DNA from: Haloferacaceae archaeon
Lineage (GTDB): Archaea; Halobacteriota; Halobacteria; Halobacteriales; Haloferacaceae
NCBI GenBank assembly: GCA_028274865.1
Contig: JAQCMY010000261.1
Span: 1-38,845 of the forward strand
Reading direction: 5' to 3'
Length of the DNA: 38,845 nucleotides
This document shows, piece by piece, positions 8,287 to 14,766 of this stretch. Position numbers and translations under genes: made by a program. Every line of letters starts with the position of its first letter. Position 1 is the first letter of the stretch. The notes under the pieces were generated by a model. It had not been told where the DNA came from, made no database searches, and saw only the letters and a program-made list of their open reading frames with translations.

Positions 8287-8618
8287 CGGCGGTCGTCGTC
8301 GGCCCGGACGAAGACGGGCTCGGCGCGGCGCTCGACGCGGCGGGCGAGGAGGTACACCGCGTCGAGGGCGTGCCGACCGGCGACGCGCTCCGGGCGGCGG
8401 GCGCGGACGACGCCGACCTGTTCGTCCTGACCGACGTGGGCGAGGCGACGACGATCGCGGTCGTCAAGGAGCACAATCCCGGCGTGCGCGTCGTCGTGTA
8501 CGACGACGGGTCGCTGCCGGCGTTCGCGAGCGGGCAGGCCGACATCGCCGTCGACCCCGCGCTCCTCGGGCCGGAGACGGTCGCGGACGAGCTGACAAAC
8601 GGCGCAGCCGGGCGCTGA
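8283..8618 (+). CDS. Small Rossmann-like (TrkA-N-like, DUF7126-type) haloarchaeal protein
   Basis: A 111-residue soluble acidic protein. It begins T-A-V-V-V-G-P-D and later has A-D-L-F-V-L-T-D-V and V-V-K-E-H-N-P-G-V-R-V-V-V-Y-D, the alternating strand and helix pattern of a half Rossmann unit as in TrkA-N domains, but without a clear glycine-rich dinucleotide motif. It resembles short haloarchaeal proteins often found beside guaA and pyrG; the family name is from memory and tentative. GTG start supported by a GGGGGGAGG stretch about six bases upstream, unusual in this mostly leaderless genome. It lies 156 nt after guaA with its own TATA-like box. A redox or nucleotide sensor is possible; no catalytic residues are visible. 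Confidence 0.75.
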   Translation: MTAVVVGPDEDGLGAALDAAGEEVHRVEGVPTGDALRAAGADDADLFVLTDVGEATTIAVVKEHNPGVRVVVYDDGSLPAFASGQADIAVDPALLGPETVADELTNGAAGR

Positions 8619-8646
8619 GGCGGCTCGCCGCAGGAGACCGGGGGCG

Positions 8647-8685
8647 GTCGTGACGACCCGCAGCACCGACTGCTGCGGTCACGAC
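8647..8685 (+). terminator. Strong stem-loop between two same-strand genes
   Basis: GTCGTGA (8647-8653) pairs with TCACGAC (8679-8685), and CCGCAGCA (8658-8665) pairs with TGCTGCGG (8671-8678). The loop is CCGAC and there is a four-base bulge on the 5' side, giving 15 base pairs in all. It lies 29 nt after the preceding stop codon and about 60 nt before the next ATG. No T-run follows, so it could be a transcript-end stabiliser, an operator or a structured RNA rather than a classical terminator. Confidence 0.5.
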
Positions 8686-8746
8686 ACCGTCGGCCCGGAG
8701 ACGAGGCGACCCGACAATTCAAGCCGCCCGGTCCGTTCGAGCAGAC

Positions 8747-9067
8747 ATGGACCGGTACGCGGCGGCTGTCTCCGGGCTCAACCCGGACGACGGCGAGCGG
8801 CTCGACGCCGAACTCGCGGTCACCGAGGAGACGCTGGTGAAGCTGTTCGCGCTCGGGCCCGGCGGCGCGATCCCGCCACACGACCACCCCGGCTCGACGA
8901 ACGTCCTCCACGTGACGGAGGGGACGGTGACCGTCGTCGTCGACGACGAGGAGACGCGGGTCGACGCACCCGGAACGGTCGTCGTCGACCCGGGCGCCGA
9001 GCACGGCGCACGAAACGAGGGCGAGGGACGCGCGGTACTGACCGCGACGTTCGCGCCGCCGCCCTGA
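8747..9067 (+). CDS. Cupin-domain protein
   Basis: A 106-residue single-domain cupin. Motif 1 reads P-P-H-D-H-P-G-S-T-N-V-L-H-V near residues 44-58, giving the two metal-binding histidines, with E-G-T-V-T-V-V-V after it. Motif 2 reads D-P-G-A-E-H-G-A-R-N near residue 85 and supplies a further His. The fold normally binds one divalent metal; function varies widely (dioxygenase, isomerase, sugar epimerase, small-molecule sensor) and cannot be chosen here. ATG start; an ACAATTCAA box at 8714-8722 lies about 29 nt upstream. The next gene starts four bases after the stop, so the cupin is probably co-transcribed with the beta-RFAP-synthase-like gene. Confidence 0.85.
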   Translation: MDRYAAAVSGLNPDDGERLDAELAVTEETLVKLFALGPGGAIPPHDHPGSTNVLHVTEGTVTVVVDDEETRVDAPGTVVVDPGAEHGARNEGEGRAVLTATFAPPP

Positions 9068-9071
9068 CCCG

Positions 9072-10061
9072 ATGCCGGCAGTCCGGGTGACGACCGGCGC
9101 ACGGCTCCACTTCGGGTTCACCGGCCTCAGCCTCGCGCACGACCGTCTCTACGGCGGGCTCGGACTGACCCTCGACGAGCCGCGGCTCTCCGTCGTCGCC
9201 CGTCCCGCCGAGACGGTCGACTGTGACGACAGCCGCGCCCGCGACTACGCCGAGCGTGCGGTCGCCCTCCTCGGCCTGTCGGGCGTCACCGTCGACGTCG
9301 AGCGGGAGCTGCCGGCCCACGTCGGCCTCGGGAGCGGGACGGCGACGGCGCTCGCGGTGCTGGCCGCGACGGCGCGGGCACACGGCGAAGCTGTCGACCC
9401 GCGGGCGCTGGCGCCCGACCTCGGGCGGGGCGGGCGGTCGGGCGTCGGCGTCGCGGCGTTCGAGCGCGGCGGCGCGGTCGTCGACGCCGGTCACCCGACC
9501 GCGCTGTTCACCGGCGACCGACCCGAGCGCGGCGAGTGGAGCGTCCCGCCGGTCGCCTGTCGCCACCCGGTCCCGGACGACTGGCGGTTCCTCCTCGTCG
9601 TCCCCGACGTCGAGCCGGGGCGGAGCGGCGACGTCGAGGACCGGAGCATGCGCGAGGCGGTCCGGCGCGGCGACGGCGCGGACGCCGACCGCGTCGCGGG
9701 CGTGGTCGTCCGGCGCCTGCTCCCGGCGCTCGCGGAGGGCGCGGTCGAGCGGTTCGGCGCCGCCGTCGCGGCGGTCGGTCGGCTCAACGGCTCGTGGTAC
9801 GCAGACGAACAGGGCGGGCTCTACCGCCCGCCCGTCGGCGAGGTGGTGGCGTCGCTCGCCGAGGAGTCTGCCGTCTCGGGCGCCGGACAGTCGTCGTGGG
9901 GGCCGACGGCCTACGGCGTGACCGACGCCGACCGCGCCGACGCGGCGCGTGCCGCCGGCGAGCGGGCGCTCGCCGACGCCGGCGTCGACGGACGGGTCCG
10001 GGTCGTCGCCGGACGGAACGAGGGCCGGCGGGTCGAGCGCGCCGACCGGCCGAAGAGCTAA
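9072..10061 (+). CDS. Beta-ribofuranosylaminobenzene 5'-phosphate synthase family (GHMP fold)
   Basis: A 329-residue GHMP-superfamily enzyme. It starts with R-L-H-F-G-F-T-G-L, carries the GHMP loop L-P-A-H-V-G-L-G-S-G-T-A-T near residues 79-91, and has R-G-G-R-S-G-V-G-V-A-A-F near residue 119, features of beta-RFAP synthase. In methanogens this enzyme joins PRPP to p-aminobenzoate in the first committed step of methanopterin synthesis. Haloarchaea are generally considered folate users, so the reaction here may differ or serve a modified pterin. The ATG comes four bases after the cupin stop. The closing residues overlap the upstream promoter region of the RecA-like gene. Family assignment is strong; substrate is an inference. 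Confidence 0.85.
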   Translation: MPAVRVTTGARLHFGFTGLSLAHDRLYGGLGLTLDEPRLSVVARPAETVDCDDSRARDYAERAVALLGLSGVTVDVERELPAHVGLGSGTATALAVLAATARAHGEAVDPRALAPDLGRGGRSGVGVAAFERGGAVVDAGHPTALFTGDRPERGEWSVPPVACRHPVPDDWRFLLVVPDVEPGRSGDVEDRSMREAVRRGDGADADRVAGVVVRRLLPALAEGAVERFGAAVAAVGRLNGSWYADEQGGLYRPPVGEVVASLAEESAVSGAGQSSWGPTAYGVTDADRADAARAAGERALADAGVDGRVRVVAGRNEGRRVERADRPKS

Positions 10062-10085
10062 CTCGCGGGGCGCCGTCGTGGGAGT

Positions 10086-10919
10086 ATGACGAGAATCCCG
10101 TTCGGCATCGAGCGGCTGGACGACGTCGTCGGCGGCGGCGCGCCGCCGGGGTCGGTCGTCCTTCTCGTCGGCGAAGGCGGCGCCGGCGCGCGGGAGTTTC
10201 TCTACACCAGCGCGGCGATGAACGGCCTCGCACGGCGGGACGAGGAGCTGTTCGAGCTCTACTACGGCGACGAGGTGCCGTCGGGCGTCGTGCCCGAGAT
10301 TCACTACGTCTCGTTCACCACCGGCGAGAAGTATATCGAGCGGGAGATGGCGAACACGATGGCAGCGGAGGTCGTCGAGACGGCGCTCCCGGCGGTGACG
10401 GTGCGGGACCTCTCGCCGGAGTACTTCGCGCTCAGTCCCGTTCCGCGCTCGTGGTACGCGGGCGAGACGAAGGCCATCACCGAACTCGGGCGGAGCGAGC
10501 GGAGCGAAGACGTGTTGAACGCGCTCGGGAGCTACCTCAGCGCGAACGCGGAGGGCAATCTGGTGCTGATCGACTCGGTGACGGACCTCGTCGCCGGGGC
10601 CACCGACGAGATGCAGTGGGGCGACGTCGTGATGCTGATGCGGGGGCTAGAGAAGGCCGCGAACCGCTGGGGCGGGCTGATCCTCCCGCTGGTCAACCGC
10701 GCGACGCTCACCGCGACCGAACTGGGGAGCCTCGAGGACACCGCAACTGGCACTCTCCGGTTCGAGTGGGAGTCCGGCGGGTCGAAGCGCGACCGGACGA
10801 TGGTCGTCAAGGAGTTCCGTGGTGTGCTCTCGAGGCTGGAGGAGGAGAACATCGTCCAGTTCGAGACGGAGGTGGGCGAAGCCGGCTTCGACATCAGCGA
10901 CGTGCGCAAGATTCGCTGA
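10086..10919 (+). CDS. RecA/KaiC-superfamily protein with degenerate Walker A (HTR-like/RAD55 family)
   Basis: A 277-residue protein with the RecA/KaiC core layout: F-G-I-E-R-L-D-D-V-V-G-G-G at the start, a P-loop region, and a Walker B strand N-L-V-L-I-D-S with Asp163. The P-loop reads G-E-G-G-A-G-A-R (29-36), so the Lys and Ser/Thr that hold the phosphates in G-x4-G-K-S/T are both missing. The C-terminus F-D-I-S-D-V-R-K-I-R resembles the haloarchaeal proteins called HTR-like. Related proteins regulate recombination or signalling; no partner is identified here. ATG start about 27 nt after a CTAACTC box. It precedes the coiled-coil gene by 56 nt. Nucleotide binding is doubtful given the motif. 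Confidence 0.85.
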   Translation: MTRIPFGIERLDDVVGGGAPPGSVVLLVGEGGAGAREFLYTSAAMNGLARRDEELFELYYGDEVPSGVVPEIHYVSFTTGEKYIEREMANTMAAEVVETALPAVTVRDLSPEYFALSPVPRSWYAGETKAITELGRSERSEDVLNALGSYLSANAEGNLVLIDSVTDLVAGATDEMQWGDVVMLMRGLEKAANRWGGLILPLVNRATLTATELGSLEDTATGTLRFEWESGGSKRDRTMVVKEFRGVLSRLEEENIVQFETEVGEAGFDISDVRKIR

Positions 10920-10975
10920 CGCGCCGCGAGAACTGTCTCACACACTTATCTGTGACCAGAACCATAGACAGTTGA

Positions 10976-11797
10976 ATGGCAACGGGCGAAGCACTGCCTG
11001 ACGAACTGCGAGAGTGGGTCGAGTCTCGCGCCGCGGAGGACGGAGTCGACCCCCAGCGAGTCCTCTCGCGGGCCGTCCTCGTCCACCGCGAGGCGGAGCG
11101 ACTCGCCGCAGCGGGCGAGCGCCCCGAGGCGGTCGACATCGCGGACCGGCTCGACCGCGTCGACGAGCTCGAGTCCGAGGTCCAGTCGGTCGCGAACCGG
11201 CTCGACCGCGTCGACGACGCCGTCGACACCCTCGGCGACGAGACGGAAGACCTGGTCGCGGACGTCCGCGAGCGGGTGATCCAGGTCAAGCGGGAGGCGG
11301 ACGCGAAGGCCCCGGCAGACCACGACCACGCCGACCTGCGCGAGCGGGTCGAGACGGCGGAGGCGGCAGCCGAGAGCGCCGCCGACGCGGCAGAGAGCGC
11401 CGCGAACGCGGCAGAGTCCGTCGAGGAGCGCGCCGACGGTGTCGCAGAGACGGTCGAGCGGCTGTCGACCCGGCAGGACACGCTCGCCCGCGCCGCCGTC
11501 GACGTTCGCGACCGGGTCCAGCGGCTCCAGCGCGACGAGCGGGCGCGCGCCGCCGCCGAGGACCTCCGGCGAGCGGCGAACCGCAACGGAGACGCGTCGG
11601 CGTCGTGTGAGGCCTGCGGCGAGACAGTCGACCTCGCCCTGCTCGCCCGCCCACGGTGTCCGCACTGCGAGGAGGGACTCGCGAGCGTCGAGCCCTCGGG
11701 ACTCTTTCGCGGCGCGACACTCCGCACCGGCGACCAGCCGGCGCTGACGGGCGAGACCCCGCTAGACGACCCGCTCGAGGACGCGGTGGACGAATGA
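10976..11797 (+). CDS. Coiled-coil protein with C-terminal zinc ribbon
   Basis: A 273-residue acidic protein of unknown function. Residues 1-40 look like a small ribbon-helix-helix or helical segment (L-P-D-E-L-R-E-W-V-E). Residues about 45-200 are a long heptad-rich coiled coil with Ala-rich repeats (A-E-S-A-A-D-A-A-E-S-A-A-N-A-A). Near residue 209 a zinc ribbon appears as C-E-A-C-G and then C-P-H-C about 18 residues later. ATG start, with a CTTATC box about 28 nt upstream. Its TGA overlaps the ATG of the next gene (ATGA), so the two are translationally coupled. A structural or DNA-associated role is possible; nothing here proves one. Confidence 0.8.
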   Translation: MATGEALPDELREWVESRAAEDGVDPQRVLSRAVLVHREAERLAAAGERPEAVDIADRLDRVDELESEVQSVANRLDRVDDAVDTLGDETEDLVADVRERVIQVKREADAKAPADHDHADLRERVETAEAAAESAADAAESAANAAESVEERADGVAETVERLSTRQDTLARAAVDVRDRVQRLQRDERARAAAEDLRRAANRNGDASASCEACGETVDLALLARPRCPHCEEGLASVEPSGLFRGATLRTGDQPALTGETPLDDPLEDAVDE

Positions 11798-12228
11798 GCG
11801 ACGACGACCGCGACGACCCCTTCGCCGACCTCGAAGACGACAGCCCCGACGACGACCCCTTCGCCGACCTCGAAGACGACAGCCCCGACGACGGCTTCGA
11901 GGAGGCGTTCGAGTCTGTCGACGTCGACGAGGTGCCGGTCGACGACGTGTGGGCCGCGATCGAGGGGACCGAAGCGGACGAGGACCCGGTCGAGAGCCCC
12001 GAGGTCGGCGGCGGCGACGTCGCCGTCGGGGCGACCGCCGAGCCGGTCGGCGACGGCGAACACCTCGTGCCGAAGGACGACTACTGCGGGCGGTGTCCGT
12101 ACCTCGCGGCCCCGCCGGACCTCGCCTGCGACCACGAGGGCACGACGATCGTCGCCGTCGAGGGCGACGAGGAGTTCCGGGTGCGGGACTGTCCGATGGT
12201 CGAGCGCGGCGGGGTCTCCGAGGAGTGA
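11794..12228 (+). CDS. Acidic protein with duplicated N-terminal repeat and Cys-rich C-terminus
   Basis: A 144-residue very acidic protein. Residues 7-32 are two identical copies of a 13-residue unit (D-D-P-F-A-D-L-E-D-D-S-P-D), produced by a perfect 39-bp tandem DNA duplication. Residues about 95-140 hold a cysteine-rich module: C-G-R-C-P-Y-L, then A-C-D-H-E-G, then R-D-C-P-M-V, which could bind zinc or an iron-sulfur cluster. The ATG overlaps the previous stop by one base, so it is coupled to the coiled-coil protein; both have metal-binding-like Cys motifs and may act together. tfs follows 42 nt later with its own promoter. No characterised family recognised. Confidence 0.8.
   Translation: MSDDDRDDPFADLEDDSPDDDPFADLEDDSPDDGFEEAFESVDVDEVPVDDVWAAIEGTEADEDPVESPEVGGGDVAVGATAEPVGDGEHLVPKDDYCGRCPYLAAPPDLACDHEGTTIVAVEGDEEFRVRDCPMVERGGVSEE
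11812..11889 (+). repeat. 39-bp perfect tandem duplication inside a coding region
   Basis: The 39 bases at 11812-11850 recur exactly at 11851-11889. The copy number change is in frame and adds 13 residues to an intrinsically acidic N-terminus. Complete identity, including third codon positions, indicates a recent duplication or active homogenisation. Confidence 0.97.
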
Positions 12229-12240
12229 CGAACGAGACGG

Positions 12241-12247
12241 ATACAAG
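12241..12247 (+). promoter_or_regulatory. TATA-like box for tfs
   Basis: ATACAAG lies about 27 nt upstream of the GTG at 12271. This spacing supports that GTG, rather than the in-frame GTG at 12247, as the true leaderless start. Confidence 0.45.
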
Positions 12248-12270
12248 TGGCTCGGCTGTCTCTCCCGACC

Positions 12271-12597
12271 GTGCAGTTCTGTGACTGCGGCTCGATGATG
12301 CGGGCCGAGGACGGCGTCATGGTCTGCCGGTCCTGCGGCGCACGCGCCGACCGGGACGAGGAGCGCGCCGCGGCGTTCGTCTCGACGGAGGAACAGACCG
12401 ACGACGACGTGATAGAGACAGCGGAAGGGGCGGGGTTCGAGGGCAAGCCGACCGCCGACGACGTCACCTGCGACGAGTGCGGTCACGGTGCGGCGTGGTA
12501 CACGATCAAGCAGACCGCCTCCGCGGACGAGCCGCCGACGCGGTTTTTCAAGTGCAAGAATGAAGCATGTGGCTCAGTATGGCGCGAGTACAACTAA
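12271..12597 (+). CDS. tfs: Transcript cleavage/elongation factor TFS with a replaced C-terminus
   Basis: A 108-residue homologue of TFIIS/RPB9 that stimulates RNA cleavage by stalled RNA polymerase. The N-terminal ribbon starts F-C-D-C-G-S-M-M and closes V-C-R-S-C-G. The C-terminal ribbon begins T-C-D-E-C-G-H-G, carries the catalytic D-E in S-A-D-E-P-P-T-R and ends W-R-E-Y-N. Two spacings are odd: the first Cys pair is C-x-C rather than C-x2-C, and the last pair is C-x4-C (C-K-N-E-A-C) rather than C-x2-C. The final 13-16 codons use A/T-rich codons (AAT, GAA, GCA, TCA, GTA) unlike the rest. They appear to come from the element inserted directly downstream. The GTG at 12271 gives the family N-terminus M-Q-F-C. 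Confidence 0.93.
   Translation: MQFCDCGSMMRAEDGVMVCRSCGARADRDEERAAAFVSTEEQTDDDVIETAEGAGFEGKPTADDVTCDECGHGAAWYTIKQTASADEPPTRFFKCKNEACGSVWREYN
12547..12597 (+). repeat. Putative attL: 3' end of tfs, partner of 14767-14811
   Basis: This segment and 14767-14811 both encode the last residues of TFS in the same orientation. Shared blocks are AAG-pyrimidine-GCAAG, TGTGGCTC and GAGTACAACT, in the same order, with both copies ending in a stop codon after W-R-E-Y-N. This copy has six extra bases between the first two blocks. Such a pair flanking a tyrosine recombinase is the layout of attL and attR from integration into a gene's 3' end. Confidence 0.75.
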
Positions 12598-12659
12598 TTT
12601 GGAGAGGATTTCATATTAAACAAACTACCCAAATATCAAATTTCGTTTATCAGAACGTC

Positions 12660-13205
12660 TTATTTATTACATAAACAAGCCATGCAACGGTGCTTGCGAC
12701 GGACGGGTGCGCGAGACGGTGACCGCGACCGATGGGCCAGCGGAGTCTGAAAGGTGACGCCACTGTCGCCCGCGTCTGCATTTGTGGTGTCACGCCCCGA
12801 CGTGGTCGTCGCTGAGGCATTTGCCCCCACAGACGAAGGGGAAACATTCCGATTGGTCGTCAAGCTCTGAGAGCCTTCCGTGGCTCCGGGCCGTTGTTCC
12901 TCTGTATCGACGTGAGCGTTCTTCATTCCCGCGGTCTGTTCCGGATCGGGAGGGTCCGACTCCGTGGGAACGTGACTGTCGTCAGTCGTGCCCCAGTCGT
13001 TGGTCCCCGCGGCCCCGGTGGGGGCGTCGTCTCTCACACGGATGCGTTTGTTTTCGTCGCGGTAGACGTACTCCGACAGGTCGTTCTGAAGCACGTCCGC
13101 GACAGCACTACCGGTGTGTAGCCCCCACCGCTCTTGGAGGTCGCTGTTCGTCGCTGGTTCACATTCCCGGACGTCCGCCAAGAGGTCGGCGGCGCTTCGG
13201 TCCAT
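12660..13205 (-). CDS. Unknown element-borne protein, possible winged-helix N-terminus
   Basis: A frame of 181 residues. The N-terminal 65 residues look helical and plausible (S-A-A-D-L-L-A-D-V-R-E-C, then T-N-S-D-L-Q-E-R-W-G, then Y-V-Y-R-D-E-N-K-R-I-R-V-R-D), resembling the small winged-helix modules of haloarchaeal mobile elements. The remainder is Thr/Ser/Asp-rich, low in complexity, and ends in a basic Cys-containing tail that may be out of frame. ATG at 13205 preferred over GTG at 13220; the stop is the TAA at 12660-12662 in A/T-rich DNA. It is read in the same direction as the integrase. It could be a regulator of the element, but no family is recognised and the C-terminal half may be degraded. 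Confidence 0.5.
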   Translation of the reverse strand: MDRSAADLLADVRECEPATNSDLQERWGLHTGSAVADVLQNDLSEYVYRDENKRIRVRDDAPTGAAGTNDWGTTDDSHVPTESDPPDPEQTAGMKNAHVDTEEQRPGATEGSQSLTTNRNVSPSSVGANASATTTSGRDTTNADAGDSGVTFQTPLAHRSRSPSRAPVRRKHRCMACLCNK

Positions 13206-13444
13206 ATGCTCGGTAATCACTAGTTCACCCTTACGGCTTGTGGAGTCTACGGGTGTAAGACACGCCCGAGCGGCTGCGAGGGCGCATTATGCGGGCGGGC
13301 TGGCGGTGGGACCGGGTAAGGAAGGGTTGAGATGTTACCGTTGGACGGGCGGCAGCCCGTGCGGGCTATGGGGGTTACTTGTCCAAGTCGGGGTGGAAGT
13401 GAATAAACCCGAGTCCGATGAGTGACCCGACCTACCAGAAGATA

Positions 13445-14713
13445 TCAGTCCATCCGGTCCTGGAGAAGAGCACGCACTTCAGGATCGTCAAGCAGATCGT
13501 TGAGTAGCTGCACCTTCTCAACTGTATCCATATCCCCAGCCTCGCGGTAGGACTCGCGCATCCGGTCGTCAACCTCATTTCCTCGGCCGGATCCGCCTTC
13601 CAAGTGCTCGCGGTGAGTGAGCGCCGATCCACAGGTCTTGCAGCGTTCGGTTCCGTCGGGGAGTCGGTCGCCACACTCGGGGCATTCGTTCAGCGTGGGA
13701 CGGCCGATCACTACGTTGGTACCCGTCTCAGGATAGCCAAGTTCGTTCCGAATAGCGTCGTTGTTCAGATTATCTGCAAGATTGACGTAGGTATCGAATT
13801 CAGAGGAGTCGCCGGCCCAACCGGCAATCTGTTTGATTTGCTGTTCGGAGAGACCCTCCGAAACCATCCGAGTGATAGCGCAATGCCGGAGGAGGTGTGG
13901 CCACACCCGCTTGTCGATCCCGGCCTTTTCGGCTCGCTTGACGAGAATCCGGCGGAACGTAGCAGGGTGCATCGGCTGCGCCGGTTCAACCGTCTCGCGA
14001 TTGAGCACGGCCTTGTCGGTGGCACAGAACAATGCAGATTCCGGATTGTCCTTGTATGGGTGGCTCTCGTACCACGGACGAACGTAGTGCTTTGCCCACA
14101 GCAAGGGCTTCGTCCCGCTGGCACCCTTCAGCGCACCCTCTTCCTCGTTCAATTCAATCTCCATCGTTGATCCGTTTGTCTTGATGTGCTTCAGCCGGAG
14201 TGTCCGGATGGCGTCAAGTCGCTGTCCCGTGGCCAAGGCTAACGCGATGAACGCACGGTCCCGGGCGTTCTCAAAACAGGCGTGCAGCAGGTCGTCGATC
14301 TCGTCCTGATACAGTAGGTCGGAGGGCGAGAGATCCCGACCTTCAGACCGCTCTATATCAATCGCTTCCGGGTCAATACCGAGGTGGTCGTGGTAGCGGT
14401 AGAACACCCGCAACGTGGCTTGATAGTTCCCGATGCCAATGCCCTCGTCTTTCACGTCCGGATGAGTCCCGCCCTTCATCGAATCCAGGGTCTCGTTGAG
14501 GTCGGCCAGTGTGGCGTCGGCCAGTGAAGTGGCAGACCGTTCTGCCATCTTGTTCAGGTAGAAGGCGTGATTGCCACACGTCGTTTCGGCCTTCTGTCCC
14601 TCAATGTACGTCAGATACTCATCGATGAGTTCAGCATCTCGTTCGGCCACGTCGCCGGCCTCTGTGGCTTCTTTGAGGCGATTCCGTTGTGTTTCGATCT
14701 TCGACTTCGCCAT
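13445..14713 (-). CDS. Tyrosine recombinase/integrase with C-terminal zinc ribbon
   Basis: A 422-residue site-specific recombinase. A SAM-like core-binding domain occupies residues about 25-115. The catalytic domain shows T-G-Q-R-L-D-A-I-R (Arg I near 165), H-L-L-R-H (about 273-277), A-G-W-A-G with Trp299 in the position often held by His, and the nucleophile Tyr309 in F-D-T-Y-V-N. A four-Cys ribbon follows: C-P-E-C at 344-347 and C-K-T-C at 358-361, then a charged tail. This layout is frequent in haloarchaeal integrases. ATG at 14713 has a TTTTAATAAC box about 26 nt upstream. Codon usage is much less GC-biased than in neighbours, indicating transfer. It adjoins the right border of the element and is the likely cause of the tfs insertion. 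Confidence 0.92.
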   Translation of the reverse strand: MAKSKIETQRNRLKEATEAGDVAERDAELIDEYLTYIEGQKAETTCGNHAFYLNKMAERSATSLADATLADLNETLDSMKGGTHPDVKDEGIGIGNYQATLRVFYRYHDHLGIDPEAIDIERSEGRDLSPSDLLYQDEIDDLLHACFENARDRAFIALALATGQRLDAIRTLRLKHIKTNGSTMEIELNEEEGALKGASGTKPLLWAKHYVRPWYESHPYKDNPESALFCATDKAVLNRETVEPAQPMHPATFRRILVKRAEKAGIDKRVWPHLLRHCAITRMVSEGLSEQQIKQIAGWAGDSSEFDTYVNLADNLNNDAIRNELGYPETGTNVVIGRPTLNECPECGDRLPDGTERCKTCGSALTHREHLEGGSGRGNEVDDRMRESYREAGDMDTVEKVQLLNDLLDDPEVRALLQDRMD

Positions 14714-14734
14714 GAGATTGCCTTGCACGGCTCT

Positions 14735-14744
14735 GTTATTAAAA
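14735..14744 (-). promoter_or_regulatory. TATA box of the integrase gene
   Basis: On the minus strand this reads TTTTAATAAC and is centred 26 nt before the ATG at 14713. It lies in an A/T-rich stretch just inside the right border of the element. Confidence 0.6.
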
Positions 14745-14766
14745 TTACTGTATAGTTTCTACGTTA

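Noticed and set aside
9536-10975. 479-codon plus frame overlapping the GHMP and RecA-like genes
   Set aside because: It is a shifted frame of two recognised genes and consists largely of Arg, Gly and Ala runs.
13345-13367. Competing short hairpins (ACGGGC/GCCCGT and AGCCCG/CGGGCT) in the element
   Set aside because: Six-base GC stems are expected by chance at this composition, and nothing ties them to a gene or repeat.
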